Assembly: GCF_963675065.1 (NCBI RefSeq)
Contig: NZ_OY775905.1
Coordinates: forward strand, 756,501-820,500
DNA: 64,000 nucleotides
Reading direction: 5' to 3'
DNA from: an uncultured Draconibacterium sp.
GTDB lineage: Bacteria > Bacteroidota > Bacteroidia > Bacteroidales > Prolixibacteraceae
In this document: positions 56,918-64,000 of the stretch, piece after piece
Layout of the letters: every line of letters starts with the position of its first letter
Position numbering within the stretch: position 1 is the first letter of the stretch
Notes under the pieces: model-generated
What the model saw: only the letters and a program-made list of their open reading frames with translations
Database searches by the model: none
What the model was told of the DNA's origin: nothing
Position numbers and translations under genes: made by a program

Positions 56918-57148
56918 AACATAATACTTAAGAAAGTGGGTGAAATACCCTTACTCGAACATTTTCAGTCCAAATAAATCAATATTTCATGTTGCTCCAT
57001 ACATCCTAAATAAGGTTATAATTAATAGTCCCTTATTTACATTCAATCATTCCAAAAAGCTCAATCTTGAGAGTTGCCATTTGAGTAGGGGTTCTCTTGC
57101 GATCCTTGGTAATATGCAAGTTACGATAAATTTAGAATACTTGTCAAC

Positions 57149-57183
57149 CCGTAAAATCCCGTAATTTCGGATGGAATTTTACG
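57149..57183. promoter_or_regulatory. Direct CCCGTAA repeats and overlapping imperfect dyad
   Basis: CCCGTAA occurs at 57148-57154 and again at 57158-57164, one helical turn apart. CGTAAAATCC (from 57150) pairs with GGAATTTTACG (57173-57183) apart from one extra A. NarL-type proteins bind short heptamers in such arrays, so this is a candidate operator; inferred. Confidence 0.45.
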
Positions 57184-57568
57184 CAGATAATCGAAAAAAT
57201 AAAGACTTTACTATCCTAATACAAAACACCATTTCGAAGGTGACGCACGAAAAACAGGGGATTCTCACACTACTTAGGACACACTAATTCCATTTACAAA
57301 AAACAGCTTCATTTCAATTTTTCCAAAAATAACATGCATGGGTTGGAATATGTCATCTACTGTACTTTCTATTTTTAAAATCCCAACCATGTTCAATTAT
57401 GTTAACGTTTTCATGTCAAATCTGAAATATTACGACATCAGTTGTTTGATCATTACAAATAACAAACATAAAATCATTTACAACAACAGCTTCAGCTAAA
57501 ATCAACTTGAATGAAGTAAAGATTGATGAATAATTTGATTCCAACCAAAACCAATTCAGTAACCTTTT

Positions 57569-57584
57569 AACGTCCGTGGACGTT
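57569..57584. promoter_or_regulatory. Perfect 16-bp inverted repeat directly before the LuxI-like gene
   Basis: AACGTCC-GT-GGACGTT is fully symmetric and ends 16 bp before the ATG at 57601. Its place suits an operator for autoregulation (lux-box-like in placement, not in sequence). Confidence 0.6.
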
Positions 57585-57600
57585 ATTAGTGCTAGATGTG

Positions 57601-58167
57601 ATGAAAGGTTTACAATTCGAATGGACTTTGAATCCCAGCAATCAATATTATAAATTGAGAAGTGGTGTTTATGCATATGATTTAAGAATAAATATTCCCT
57701 TAACAGATAAGTATGACGGTGTTAGCGACCATTTAATGGTACTATTGAATGATGAAATTATTGGTGGAGCCCGACTAACAATCAGCCCCAGTGAAGGAGT
57801 CCCTTTAGAACTGGAAACCTGCCTTCTCGAAAAAATATACTCGAAACATCATCTAATCGATTTTGGATATGGAGAAGTTACTCGTTTGTTTTTAAGAAAA
57901 GAAAACAGAACCCGTGAAACGGTAACTTCTATTTATTCCATGATGAATAGCCGGAGGAAAGAATATGGTGTACATTACCTGTTTTCTTTTCAACCAAAAA
58001 CGCAAGCCCGATTAACTGCAATAATATGTAAAAACCTGGGATATCAAACAAAAATTTTCGTGGTGGACGATATCTGTGAAGAGAGTCTGTATAGTCATCT
58101 AGGAAAAATATACATTATAGCCATTACAAACAAAAACGATTTAAGGTGGCGCTTTCATCGTCAGTAG
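57601..58167 (+). CDS. LuxI-like / GNAT acyltransferase (putative N-acyl signal synthase)
   Basis: A 188-residue protein close to LuxI length. Spacing of conserved LuxI-family residues is kept: Arg20 and Tyr24 (family R24 and F28), Asp36 and Asp39 (D45, D48), Arg58 (R68/69 in GGARL), Glu92 and Arg95 in GEVTR (E97, R100). The family Trp34 position is not aromatic here (Ile30), and Phe28 is Tyr. LuxI proteins make acyl-homoserine lactones from SAM and acyl-ACP; related N-acyl amino acid synthases share the fold. I chose the ATG at 57601 over the GTG at 57589. A perfect dyad sits directly upstream. The product is unknown. Confidence 0.6.
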   Translation: MKGLQFEWTLNPSNQYYKLRSGVYAYDLRINIPLTDKYDGVSDHLMVLLNDEIIGGARLTISPSEGVPLELETCLLEKIYSKHHLIDFGYGEVTRLFLRKENRTRETVTSIYSMMNSRRKEYGVHYLFSFQPKTQARLTAIICKNLGYQTKIFVVDDICEESLYSHLGKIYIIAITNKNDLRWRFHRQ

Positions 58168-58248
58168 AATCTTCACGATATTCAGTTTCCGGTGTTTAAA
58201 TATGTACCTCATCTCTACACACGAATATGTATGATAGTGATTTTTCCT

Positions 58249-60702
58249 TTACTCCATATTCTGTTCTTTGCTTTCCCAATAACTCAATCCAATCCGTAGC
58301 TCGCCATAACTAACCTCGCTACCAAAATGGCCTTTTGCTGTTCCAAAGGATTTGTCCTCTGTTTTTTCAAAATAATCAGCTATTTTTTTCAGCTTCGTTT
58401 CGTCTACCAAACGTGTTGCCTCCAGCTCTCCCAGTTTTATGTAATGTGCCAAATGGCTCTCGATGGTATTTGCCGAAAGGGCGCGTTCTTTTGCAATATC
58501 CGCAACGGATTTCCCTGATTTGAATAATTCGAAACTCAACAGCTTTGTATCTACTTTTTCCTTCTTTTCTTTTTTGGTTTCCTGCAGTGGGATTTCTCCT
58601 TTATCGATCTTGTTTTCGTTACAATAATGCTGAATAATAGCTGCTATCTCGGCACCAAACTGCGTTATTTTCCGTGGCCCCAAACCATTAATCAGTTTTA
58701 ACGCTGCCGCGTCGGTTGGCAAATATGTTACCAGCGCATAGAGTACCTTTTGCGAGAAGATCATAAAAGGAGGAATTTCCAATTCACTGGCTTTTTCGGT
58801 GCGGTAGTTACGCAATTGCTCAAACAATTCAGGGTTTGGTATATTTTCAAAATCGGTAATCTCTTTTGCCTTTTGTTTACCTGAAGATTTGCTTTGTTTT
58901 ACCAGTGTTTTAGCGCGCGAGTCCATCAGGCGCTTTACGTCAAATCCTTCGAGGCACGATTCAAATGCCGATAATTTTAATTGAACATCATCTTTCAGAT
59001 CGTTCACGTAGCGCTTCAGCTGGCGTTTTATCTCCTTATTATCAACATCCAGATCGACCTTCTTAATCCCATCGGCAAGAATATGCTGCACCTTTTCGCC
59101 AAAATAGGCAGCTGCTTTTTTTGTGCGCTCCTGCAAAGCTTCATTCTTATAAACATCGGGCTGTTTCCGCAACAAATCAGTAATCTGGTGATAAAATTTG
59201 GCTGCCACAGCAACAATCCCGCTCTCATCTTCATTACGCATTTTCTCTAACTGCGTGATTGTTACTTCCGGGAAACTGCCCCTGTTCTCGTTAACCACTT
59301 TCGCAATATTTCGCAATAGGTTTTCCGATCGGTAGAAGCGAAAAATCTCTGTTAACTGTTCTTTTTGAAAAGCCAGCTTTGCGGAATTCAGTTCCTGTTC
59401 GCCGGGTTGATTTTCTTCCACATCGCGAATAAAACCACTTACTTTTTGATCGTTGATAATACTCTTGCCGGCAATTGGCGATGAGAGCACCATACCTTCG
59501 AGCGACTTACAACGGCTAAGCGCCACATAAACCTGCCCGTGCGCAAATGAGGCTTCGGCATCAATAATGGCCTTCTCGAAAGTTAATCCCTGACTTTTAT
59601 GAATGGTAATTGCCCACGCCAGTTTTAACGGAATCTGGGTAAACATCCCCTCCATTTCTTCGCGAATGTCGCCCGATTCTTTATCGATTGAGTATTTATA
59701 ATTTTCCCAGTTCTGCGGTTCAACTTCAATCTCCTCATCTTCGCCGGGGCACAGCACAAAAACACGGTCTTTATCAATCGACTGCACCTGCCCGATTTTT
59801 CCGTTGTAAAAACGTTTTTCCGGATTGGAGTCGTTCTTCACAAACATTACCTGGGCACCAACTTTCAGTTCGAGTTTAAAATCAGTTGGGTACGAATATT
59901 CAGGAAATTTGCCCTCAACAGAGGCCGTAAAAACTTGCTTTTTGCCGGTTAATGCTCTCAGTTTCGAGTCGTTTAGGCGTTGTGCACTTCTGTTGTGAGT
60001 ACAAAGTGTAATGTAACCATCCTCGTCTTCCGGAACAAAATCGGGAATATGCCTCGTATTTAAAAGCTGCCGGGCTTCCTCATCCAGTTTATTCTCGCGC
60101 ACTTTATTCAGCACCGAAATAAACTTTTCATCCTGCTGACGGAACACCTCCGTAAGCTCGATACTTACATGCGGAAATTCGCGCAGTGCTTTACTACTAA
60201 AAAAATACGGTGTATCGTATTCGCGGCGTAACAATCCCCACTCTTCATTTTTTACTACCGGAGCCAACTGTTGCAAATCGCCGATCATTAAAACCTGTGC
60301 ACCACCAAAAGGCTTTCGTTTGTTTTTAAAGCGTCGTAGTGTACGGTCTATCGCATCCAAAACGTCGGCGCGAACCATACTTACCTCATCGATTACTAAA
60401 AGATCGAGGCTTCGCATAATATTTATCTTTTCTTTGGAAAATCGCTGTTCGCTGCTGTGTTTACTCTCGTGCCCCACCTGTGGCGCAAACGACAATTGAA
60501 AAAACGAATGAATGGTTACGCCTGCTGCATTTATAGCAGCCACACCTGTTGGTGCCACCACAACCATTCGTTTGGGCGAGCGTTCCTTCAGGCTTCGAAG
60601 AAAAGTGGTTTTTCCGGTTCCGGCTTTCCCTGTCAGAAAGATATTTTGCCCGGTATATTGTACAAAATCAAATGCTAACTGAAGTTGTTTGTTGGTCTTC
60701 AT
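58249..60702 (-). CDS. PIF1-like helicase with HRDC and C-terminal helix-turn-helix domain
   Basis: The 817-residue product has a RecD/PIF1-type motor: Walker A FLTGKAGTGKTTFLRSL (about 22-31), APTGVAAINAAG, DEVSM (motif II), QQLAPV and a late KSQGLTFEKAIID plus YVALSRCKSLEGMVL (motifs V-VI). An HRDC domain follows near 635-710 (FEQLRNYRTEKASELEIPPFMIF), and a helix-turn-helix near 745-795 (SFELFKSGKSVADIAKERALSANTIESHLAHYI), as in RecQ-type C-termini. It likely unwinds DNA, with G4 or recombination roles suggested by family. It converges on the LuxI-like gene and is a separate unit. Confidence 0.92.
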   Translation of the reverse strand: MKTNKQLQLAFDFVQYTGQNIFLTGKAGTGKTTFLRSLKERSPKRMVVVAPTGVAAINAAGVTIHSFFQLSFAPQVGHESKHSSEQRFSKEKINIMRSLDLLVIDEVSMVRADVLDAIDRTLRRFKNKRKPFGGAQVLMIGDLQQLAPVVKNEEWGLLRREYDTPYFFSSKALREFPHVSIELTEVFRQQDEKFISVLNKVRENKLDEEARQLLNTRHIPDFVPEDEDGYITLCTHNRSAQRLNDSKLRALTGKKQVFTASVEGKFPEYSYPTDFKLELKVGAQVMFVKNDSNPEKRFYNGKIGQVQSIDKDRVFVLCPGEDEEIEVEPQNWENYKYSIDKESGDIREEMEGMFTQIPLKLAWAITIHKSQGLTFEKAIIDAEASFAHGQVYVALSRCKSLEGMVLSSPIAGKSIINDQKVSGFIRDVEENQPGEQELNSAKLAFQKEQLTEIFRFYRSENLLRNIAKVVNENRGSFPEVTITQLEKMRNEDESGIVAVAAKFYHQITDLLRKQPDVYKNEALQERTKKAAAYFGEKVQHILADGIKKVDLDVDNKEIKRQLKRYVNDLKDDVQLKLSAFESCLEGFDVKRLMDSRAKTLVKQSKSSGKQKAKEITDFENIPNPELFEQLRNYRTEKASELEIPPFMIFSQKVLYALVTYLPTDAAALKLINGLGPRKITQFGAEIAAIIQHYCNENKIDKGEIPLQETKKEKKEKVDTKLLSFELFKSGKSVADIAKERALSANTIESHLAHYIKLGELEATRLVDETKLKKIADYFEKTEDKSFGTAKGHFGSEVSYGELRIGLSYWESKEQNME

Positions 60703-60860
60703 ATAATTAGTTCAAATGCTGAAAATTCGATTAATGACTATTTTGATCAATAAAGATAAGCAGAAACGAGCATATTAAAAAAGTATTTCAATTGGACAAG
60801 AACATAATAATGCGAGTTCCGTGAGTTACCTTAAAAATAAACAATTATAAACGAATGAAA

Positions 60861-62492
60861 TTATTTATTTGGATGTAGCACCAATTCGTCATATTCCTTA
60901 TTGTTTACAACCGCCTCAATTACAAGCGGCCCATCTGCACTAAAGGCTTTATCTAATGCGCTTCTGTATTCATCCCTGTTTGTTACACGAACAACAGGTA
61001 CTCCAAAATAATGATTGGTTGGCTCAACGCTCAACACATTTAGATCTGTTCCGTAGCCACTATCAAACTGTTTTTTGCTTTGCTTTAAACTTATCAGCGA
61101 TAAACAATCATCGTAAATCACCACAAAAACGATGTTAAGGTTAAGACGTTTTGCGGTTGCCAATTCTCCGGCCATCATCAGGAAACCACCATCGCCCATA
61201 AGCGAAACAACGGAAAGATCAGGATTACAAAGTTTCGCGGCCAAAGCTGCCGGAATAGCAAAACCCATACTCGACCAGCCATTTGTCATCAATAATTTCT
61301 CGGGTTTGGGAGTACGCCACTGCTGCCCAACCAGGTGCAAATGAGCTCCAACATCAACCGTCAGTATTCCCTCGTCCGGTAGGACTTTTCGCAATTCATC
61401 AACCACCGCCAGTGGGCCAAAACTACCCGACTCTGGCGTTAACTTTTTAACTATTCGCTGCATATTTTCTTTCAAAAACTGCCTGTCCCATGCCTTGGGA
61501 TTAACATCAAGTTTAAGCAATTCGTTCAAGGCAACTTCCAATGCTCCAAGCACATTAACGACTTCCGGAATTTTACCGGTTGCCACATCTGCTTCTTGCT
61601 GATCGATATGAATTAGCGGAACATCTGGCATCCAGTCTTCGTAATTAAACTCCACCGGATCGTAACCAATTCCAATAACCAGATCGGTTTGCGAATATAC
61701 TTTTGCAACCTGGTTTGATAAGGCATGAAAAAGCACCCCGGCATACAAGGAATGACTTTCGGGAAACAGTCCTTTTGCCATTGGAGTAAGTACTACCGGC
61801 ACCTGCAACTTTTCGGCCAGTGCAATAAGTTGCTCACTTACCTGCGCATGCACTGCCGATAACCCAACGGCTAAAACAGGCTTTTTACTTTTTTGGATGA
61901 GCTTTTCAACTTTGGAAATCTGATCGGCAACCAACGGCGACCACCGTTTCTTTTGCAAACGCAGGTAATCTACTTCTGCTTTCACTTTCTGAACAGGATC
62001 TCTCCCAATACCAGCCGGAATACCAATATGTACAGCGCCCGGCAAATCGTCAGTTGCGATTCCTGCACCTTTTAAAATAATTTCTTCAACATTATTCTGA
62101 TTCAGTCGGGTTGTCCACTTCGTTATAGGGAAGAAAAGTTGCTGATGATTGATGTTCATTTGCACCGTGCGCTTTAAGAGCTCATCGGGCATTTCGTCGG
62201 TAAAAGCCAACAGCGGAAACCGGTCGAGCTGTGCGCCACCTACACCGGTACTTAAGTTTGTTGCCCCAGGCCCAAAGGTTGCAAAACAAACGCCCGGCAC
62301 ACCGGTAAGCCGACCACAAACTCCGGCCATAAAAGCTGCAGTAGCTTCGTGTCCTACCAAAATGAAATCAATACCGTCCTCTTTTCGCAAAGCTTCCACA
62401 TAGTCGATCATGTTCCCACTGGGTACTCCAAAAACATAGCGTACCCCAATTTCTTTTAAAGTATGGGCAAAAACTTCTGCAACTGTTGACAT
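60861..62492 (-). CDS. Thiamine-diphosphate enzyme of the acetolactate synthase family
   Basis: A 543-residue protein with three ThDP domains: catalytic Glu in GHEATAAFMAGV, a middle domain, and the ThDP motif GDGGFLMMAGELATAKRLNLNIVFVV with VIYDD where acetolactate synthase usually has ILNNN. It could be an acetolactate synthase-like or other decarboxylase-type enzyme, but no small subunit or ilvC is adjacent, so the substrate is unknown. I chose ATG 62492 (MSTVAEVFAHTL); the frame extends 10 codons upstream. The gene is monocistronic. Confidence 0.85.
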   Translation of the reverse strand: MSTVAEVFAHTLKEIGVRYVFGVPSGNMIDYVEALRKEDGIDFILVGHEATAAFMAGVCGRLTGVPGVCFATFGPGATNLSTGVGGAQLDRFPLLAFTDEMPDELLKRTVQMNINHQQLFFPITKWTTRLNQNNVEEIILKGAGIATDDLPGAVHIGIPAGIGRDPVQKVKAEVDYLRLQKKRWSPLVADQISKVEKLIQKSKKPVLAVGLSAVHAQVSEQLIALAEKLQVPVVLTPMAKGLFPESHSLYAGVLFHALSNQVAKVYSQTDLVIGIGYDPVEFNYEDWMPDVPLIHIDQQEADVATGKIPEVVNVLGALEVALNELLKLDVNPKAWDRQFLKENMQRIVKKLTPESGSFGPLAVVDELRKVLPDEGILTVDVGAHLHLVGQQWRTPKPEKLLMTNGWSSMGFAIPAALAAKLCNPDLSVVSLMGDGGFLMMAGELATAKRLNLNIVFVVIYDDCLSLISLKQSKKQFDSGYGTDLNVLSVEPTNHYFGVPVVRVTNRDEYRSALDKAFSADGPLVIEAVVNNKEYDELVLHPNK

Positions 62493-62658
62493 GCTTCTTT
62501 TATTTTTCCAGTAAAAAGGCAAAAGGATCTACAAGAAACTTGAACTTCAGAATTAATATTTCCTGTAAATTAATATTTGACCTAGTACATAGCTAATTTA
62601 AAGCCAATTTTAGGAGGATGCAAAAGCAAAATGAATTAAGGGGAAAGAACCACCTGAA

Positions 62659-63156
62659 TTACGAAACCATTTCCTGAATACGATCCAGGCTTAAATCGGG
62701 TTCGGTAATTTCAAATTGTGCCTGCGAATAAAATTGCTTCCGTTTCTTTAATGTTTCATCAATAAATGCAACCAATTCTTCGCGTGATTTTCCTTTAATA
62801 AGCGGTCGTTCGGTTTTCGAATTCATCAAACGGTCGGCAAGAATAGCCGGATCAATATTTAGAAATACGGTCTTCCCGGTTTTATTCATCAGGTCGATAT
62901 TATCAAAAAAACAGGGGGCCCCTCCTCCGGTAGCAATTACAACGTCGGTGAATTCGGCCAGTTCCTCCAAAGCTTTGCGTTCCCTTTCTCGAAAACCATC
63001 TTCGCCATGGTCGGCAAAAATCTGCGGCACAGTTTTGCAATTTCTTTCTTCAATGTAATCATCCATGTCGATAAACTGTACGCCCATGTGTTCCGACAAA
63101 AGGCGCCCCAGTCGCGACTTCCCGCATCCCATGTATCCAATCAAATATATTCGCAT
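62659..63156 (-). CDS. aroK: Shikimate kinase
   Basis: A 165-residue P-loop kinase with Walker A GYMGCGKSRLG, the substrate-binding DMDDYIEE and GGGAPCFF blocks, and the RPLIKGKSREEL lid. It phosphorylates shikimate at O3 in the chorismate pathway. The length is typical. It lies 36 bp after the parC-like gene. Confidence 0.95.
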   Translation of the reverse strand: MRIYLIGYMGCGKSRLGRLLSEHMGVQFIDMDDYIEERNCKTVPQIFADHGEDGFRERERKALEELAEFTDVVIATGGGAPCFFDNIDLMNKTGKTVFLNIDPAILADRLMNSKTERPLIKGKSREELVAFIDETLKKRKQFYSQAQFEITEPDLSLDRIQEMVS

Positions 63157-63192
63157 ATTTCCTTTTTCTGTTACTGCCGGGAATCTGTTACC

Positions 63193-64000
63193 TTAAAACA
63201 ACGACATCTGTCCGCGACCATCATCATCATCTTCGTTCTTTTTGGGCCTGTTTACTTCAAACGGGATATCATCAGCATCGTCTTTTTTCTCCGCTTTGCT
63301 ATCCTGTTCTTTTTCCGGTTCTTCTCCTTCCTCTTCGTGATGATCGTAATCATCTTTTATTACCGGTTCAATTTCCTTAATATTATTAACCTCGTAATTA
63401 CTCAATCGTTTACCTTTTGCTTTCCACGATTTTACACCGATAAACTCGGCCACCTCGATGATCTCATTTTCACGCTCGGCATTCTTTCCTCCAAACGTAA
63501 GCTCCAAACGCGGATAATGCACCCAGGTTAAACTAATCAGTTTATTATCATTGTTATCGCCAATAAAACGTATCAGTTTCCCTTCCGGTTCATCAATTTC
63601 AAAACGTTTTACGTAGTAATATTTCTGGTCGGCATCGTAATAAACTGCCGACAGAATTTTACGCGCATCAAATTTCTCGATAACCAGAATATCTTGCTGG
63701 AAGTGGTTACTCAAATCGTAATTATACAGCTGGAACTCTCCGTTTTTGTATACAACGAGAATTTTGTCTTCTCCTGAAAACTCGCCAAGATAGGTGCCGC
63801 GGCTTTCGGCATTCAGGCGCAATACATCCTGATCGAACCAAATTTTGCGACCACCAAGTGTAGAAACGCCCCTTTCTTTGAGCGTAATTTTATGAATGTC
63901 GTTCTTGCTGAGAATATTCCCCATTGACTGACGACCTTTAATGGCCAGTTCGCCCAGATCCTCTTCAAAAACAAGCTTTTTAAGTCGTGGTTTTGGCTTC
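63193..64000 (-). CDS. parC: DNA topoisomerase IV subunit A, C-terminal part (5' truncated by window edge)
   Basis: The frame is open through the right edge. The visible ~268 residues begin with KPRLKKLVFEEDLGELAIKGRQSMGNILSKN, a beta-pinwheel segment characteristic of Bacteroidota ParC/GyrA-like proteins, and end in a long acidic, low-complexity tail (DDDDGRGQMSLF). ParC and ParE separate linked chromosomes after replication. The truncation is by the window, not by mutation. The acidic tail is common in this lineage. aroK follows on the same strand. Confidence 0.85.
   Translation of the reverse strand, partial: KPKPRLKKLVFEEDLGELAIKGRQSMGNILSKNDIHKITLKERGVSTLGGRKIWFDQDVLRLNAESRGTYLGEFSGEDKILVVYKNGEFQLYNYDLSNHFQQDILVIEKFDARKILSAVYYDADQKYYYVKRFEIDEPEGKLIRFIGDNNDNKLISLTWVHYPRLELTFGGKNAERENEIIEVAEFIGVKSWKAKGKRLSNYEVNNIKEIEPVIKDDYDHHEEEGEEPEKEQDSKAEKKDDADDIPFEVNRPKKNEDDDDGRGQMSLF

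Larger units (their letters stand above)
56918..57600. other. Long divergent interval between NarL-type regulator and LuxI-like gene
   Basis: About 680 bp, AT-rich, with no convincing gene. It holds two CCGTAA boxes 10 bp apart (57149-57154, 57159-57164), an imperfect dyad spanning 57150-57183 (CGTAAAATCC against GGAATTTTACG) and the perfect 16-bp inverted repeat at 57569-57584. This looks like a regulatory region controlling both flanking genes. Confidence 0.6.

Noticed and set aside
56940..57164. Plus-strand 74-codon frame in the divergent gap
   Set aside because: Composition and motif support are absent, and it overlaps the proposed regulatory repeats.
57337..57391. CATGGGTTGG and CCCAACCATG as an inverted repeat before the LuxI-like gene
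   Set aside because: The two arms match only with an offset of one base, and the 35-bp spacer makes a functional dyad unlikely.
1..64000. tRNA, rRNA, insertion sequence or prophage genes
   Set aside because: No tRNA-like cloverleaf in the gaps, no rRNA-like long conserved non-coding block, and no transposase, integrase or phage structural motif was recognised.

Overview
The window looks like a chromosomal segment of a Bacteroidota bacterium. Evidence seen directly: a SusC/SusD outer-membrane pair; secreted proteins ending in type IX secretion (T9SS) sorting domains; many lipoproteins; TAnnTTTG promoter boxes (the Bacteroidota -7 element), often without a clear Shine-Dalgarno; a DUF5687-type ABC permease; and TPR proteins with LuxR-like tails. 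I infer an environmental Bacteroidia member (Marinilabiliales-like), but genus cannot be read from this. No rRNA, tRNA, transposase, phage gene or CRISPR array was recognised, so most of the window is ordinary core and accessory chromosome.

Layout. 1-9.3 kb: the C-terminal part of a T9SS-exported protein, a convergent susCD pair, and a NupC-type nucleoside transporter. 9.4-16.3 kb: a bifunctional-nuclease-like protein, a membrane protein with a winged-helix partner, an ECF sigma factor with a membrane protein, a secreted transglutaminase, and rplU-rpmA, where L27 carries an unusual helix-hairpin-helix tail. 16.3-27 kb: a secreted esterase, serS, a TPR/LuxR-like membrane regulator next to a lipoprotein and an 868-residue secreted protein, asd, and a lamin-tail-domain protein. 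27-32 kb: a compact PadR-regulated operon of three tandem paralogous membrane proteins, an ABC permease and its ATPase. 32-44 kb: a retropepsin-like protease, recX, prfB with its programmed frameshift, ppk1, an ArsC-like protein, sucCD, a SIS isomerase, an isochorismatase-like hydrolase, a WalJ-like hydrolase and an aspartokinase. 44-51.6 kb: secreted and cell-wall enzymes (DUF302-like, esterase, M23/LysM, L,D-transpeptidase-like), a transaldolase-like enzyme and a large propeller histidine kinase. 51.9-58.2 kb: a 1380-residue T9SS protein with five nearly identical 95-residue repeats, an orphan NarL-type regulator, and a LuxI-like acyltransferase behind a perfect dyad. 58.2-64 kb: a PIF1-like helicase, a ThDP enzyme, shikimate kinase and the C-terminal part of ParC.

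The best candidates for something new are three. The 56-58 kb locus pairs a LuxI-fold synthase-like protein, preceded by a 16-bp inverted repeat, with an atypical receiver/LuxR regulator and repeated CCGTA(A)/TACGG boxes in the surrounding non-coding DNA. The PadR/three-paralog/ABC operon has a dyad in front of it. The repeat protein has amplified 285-bp units. Functions are inferred from motifs read by eye; no database search was run.
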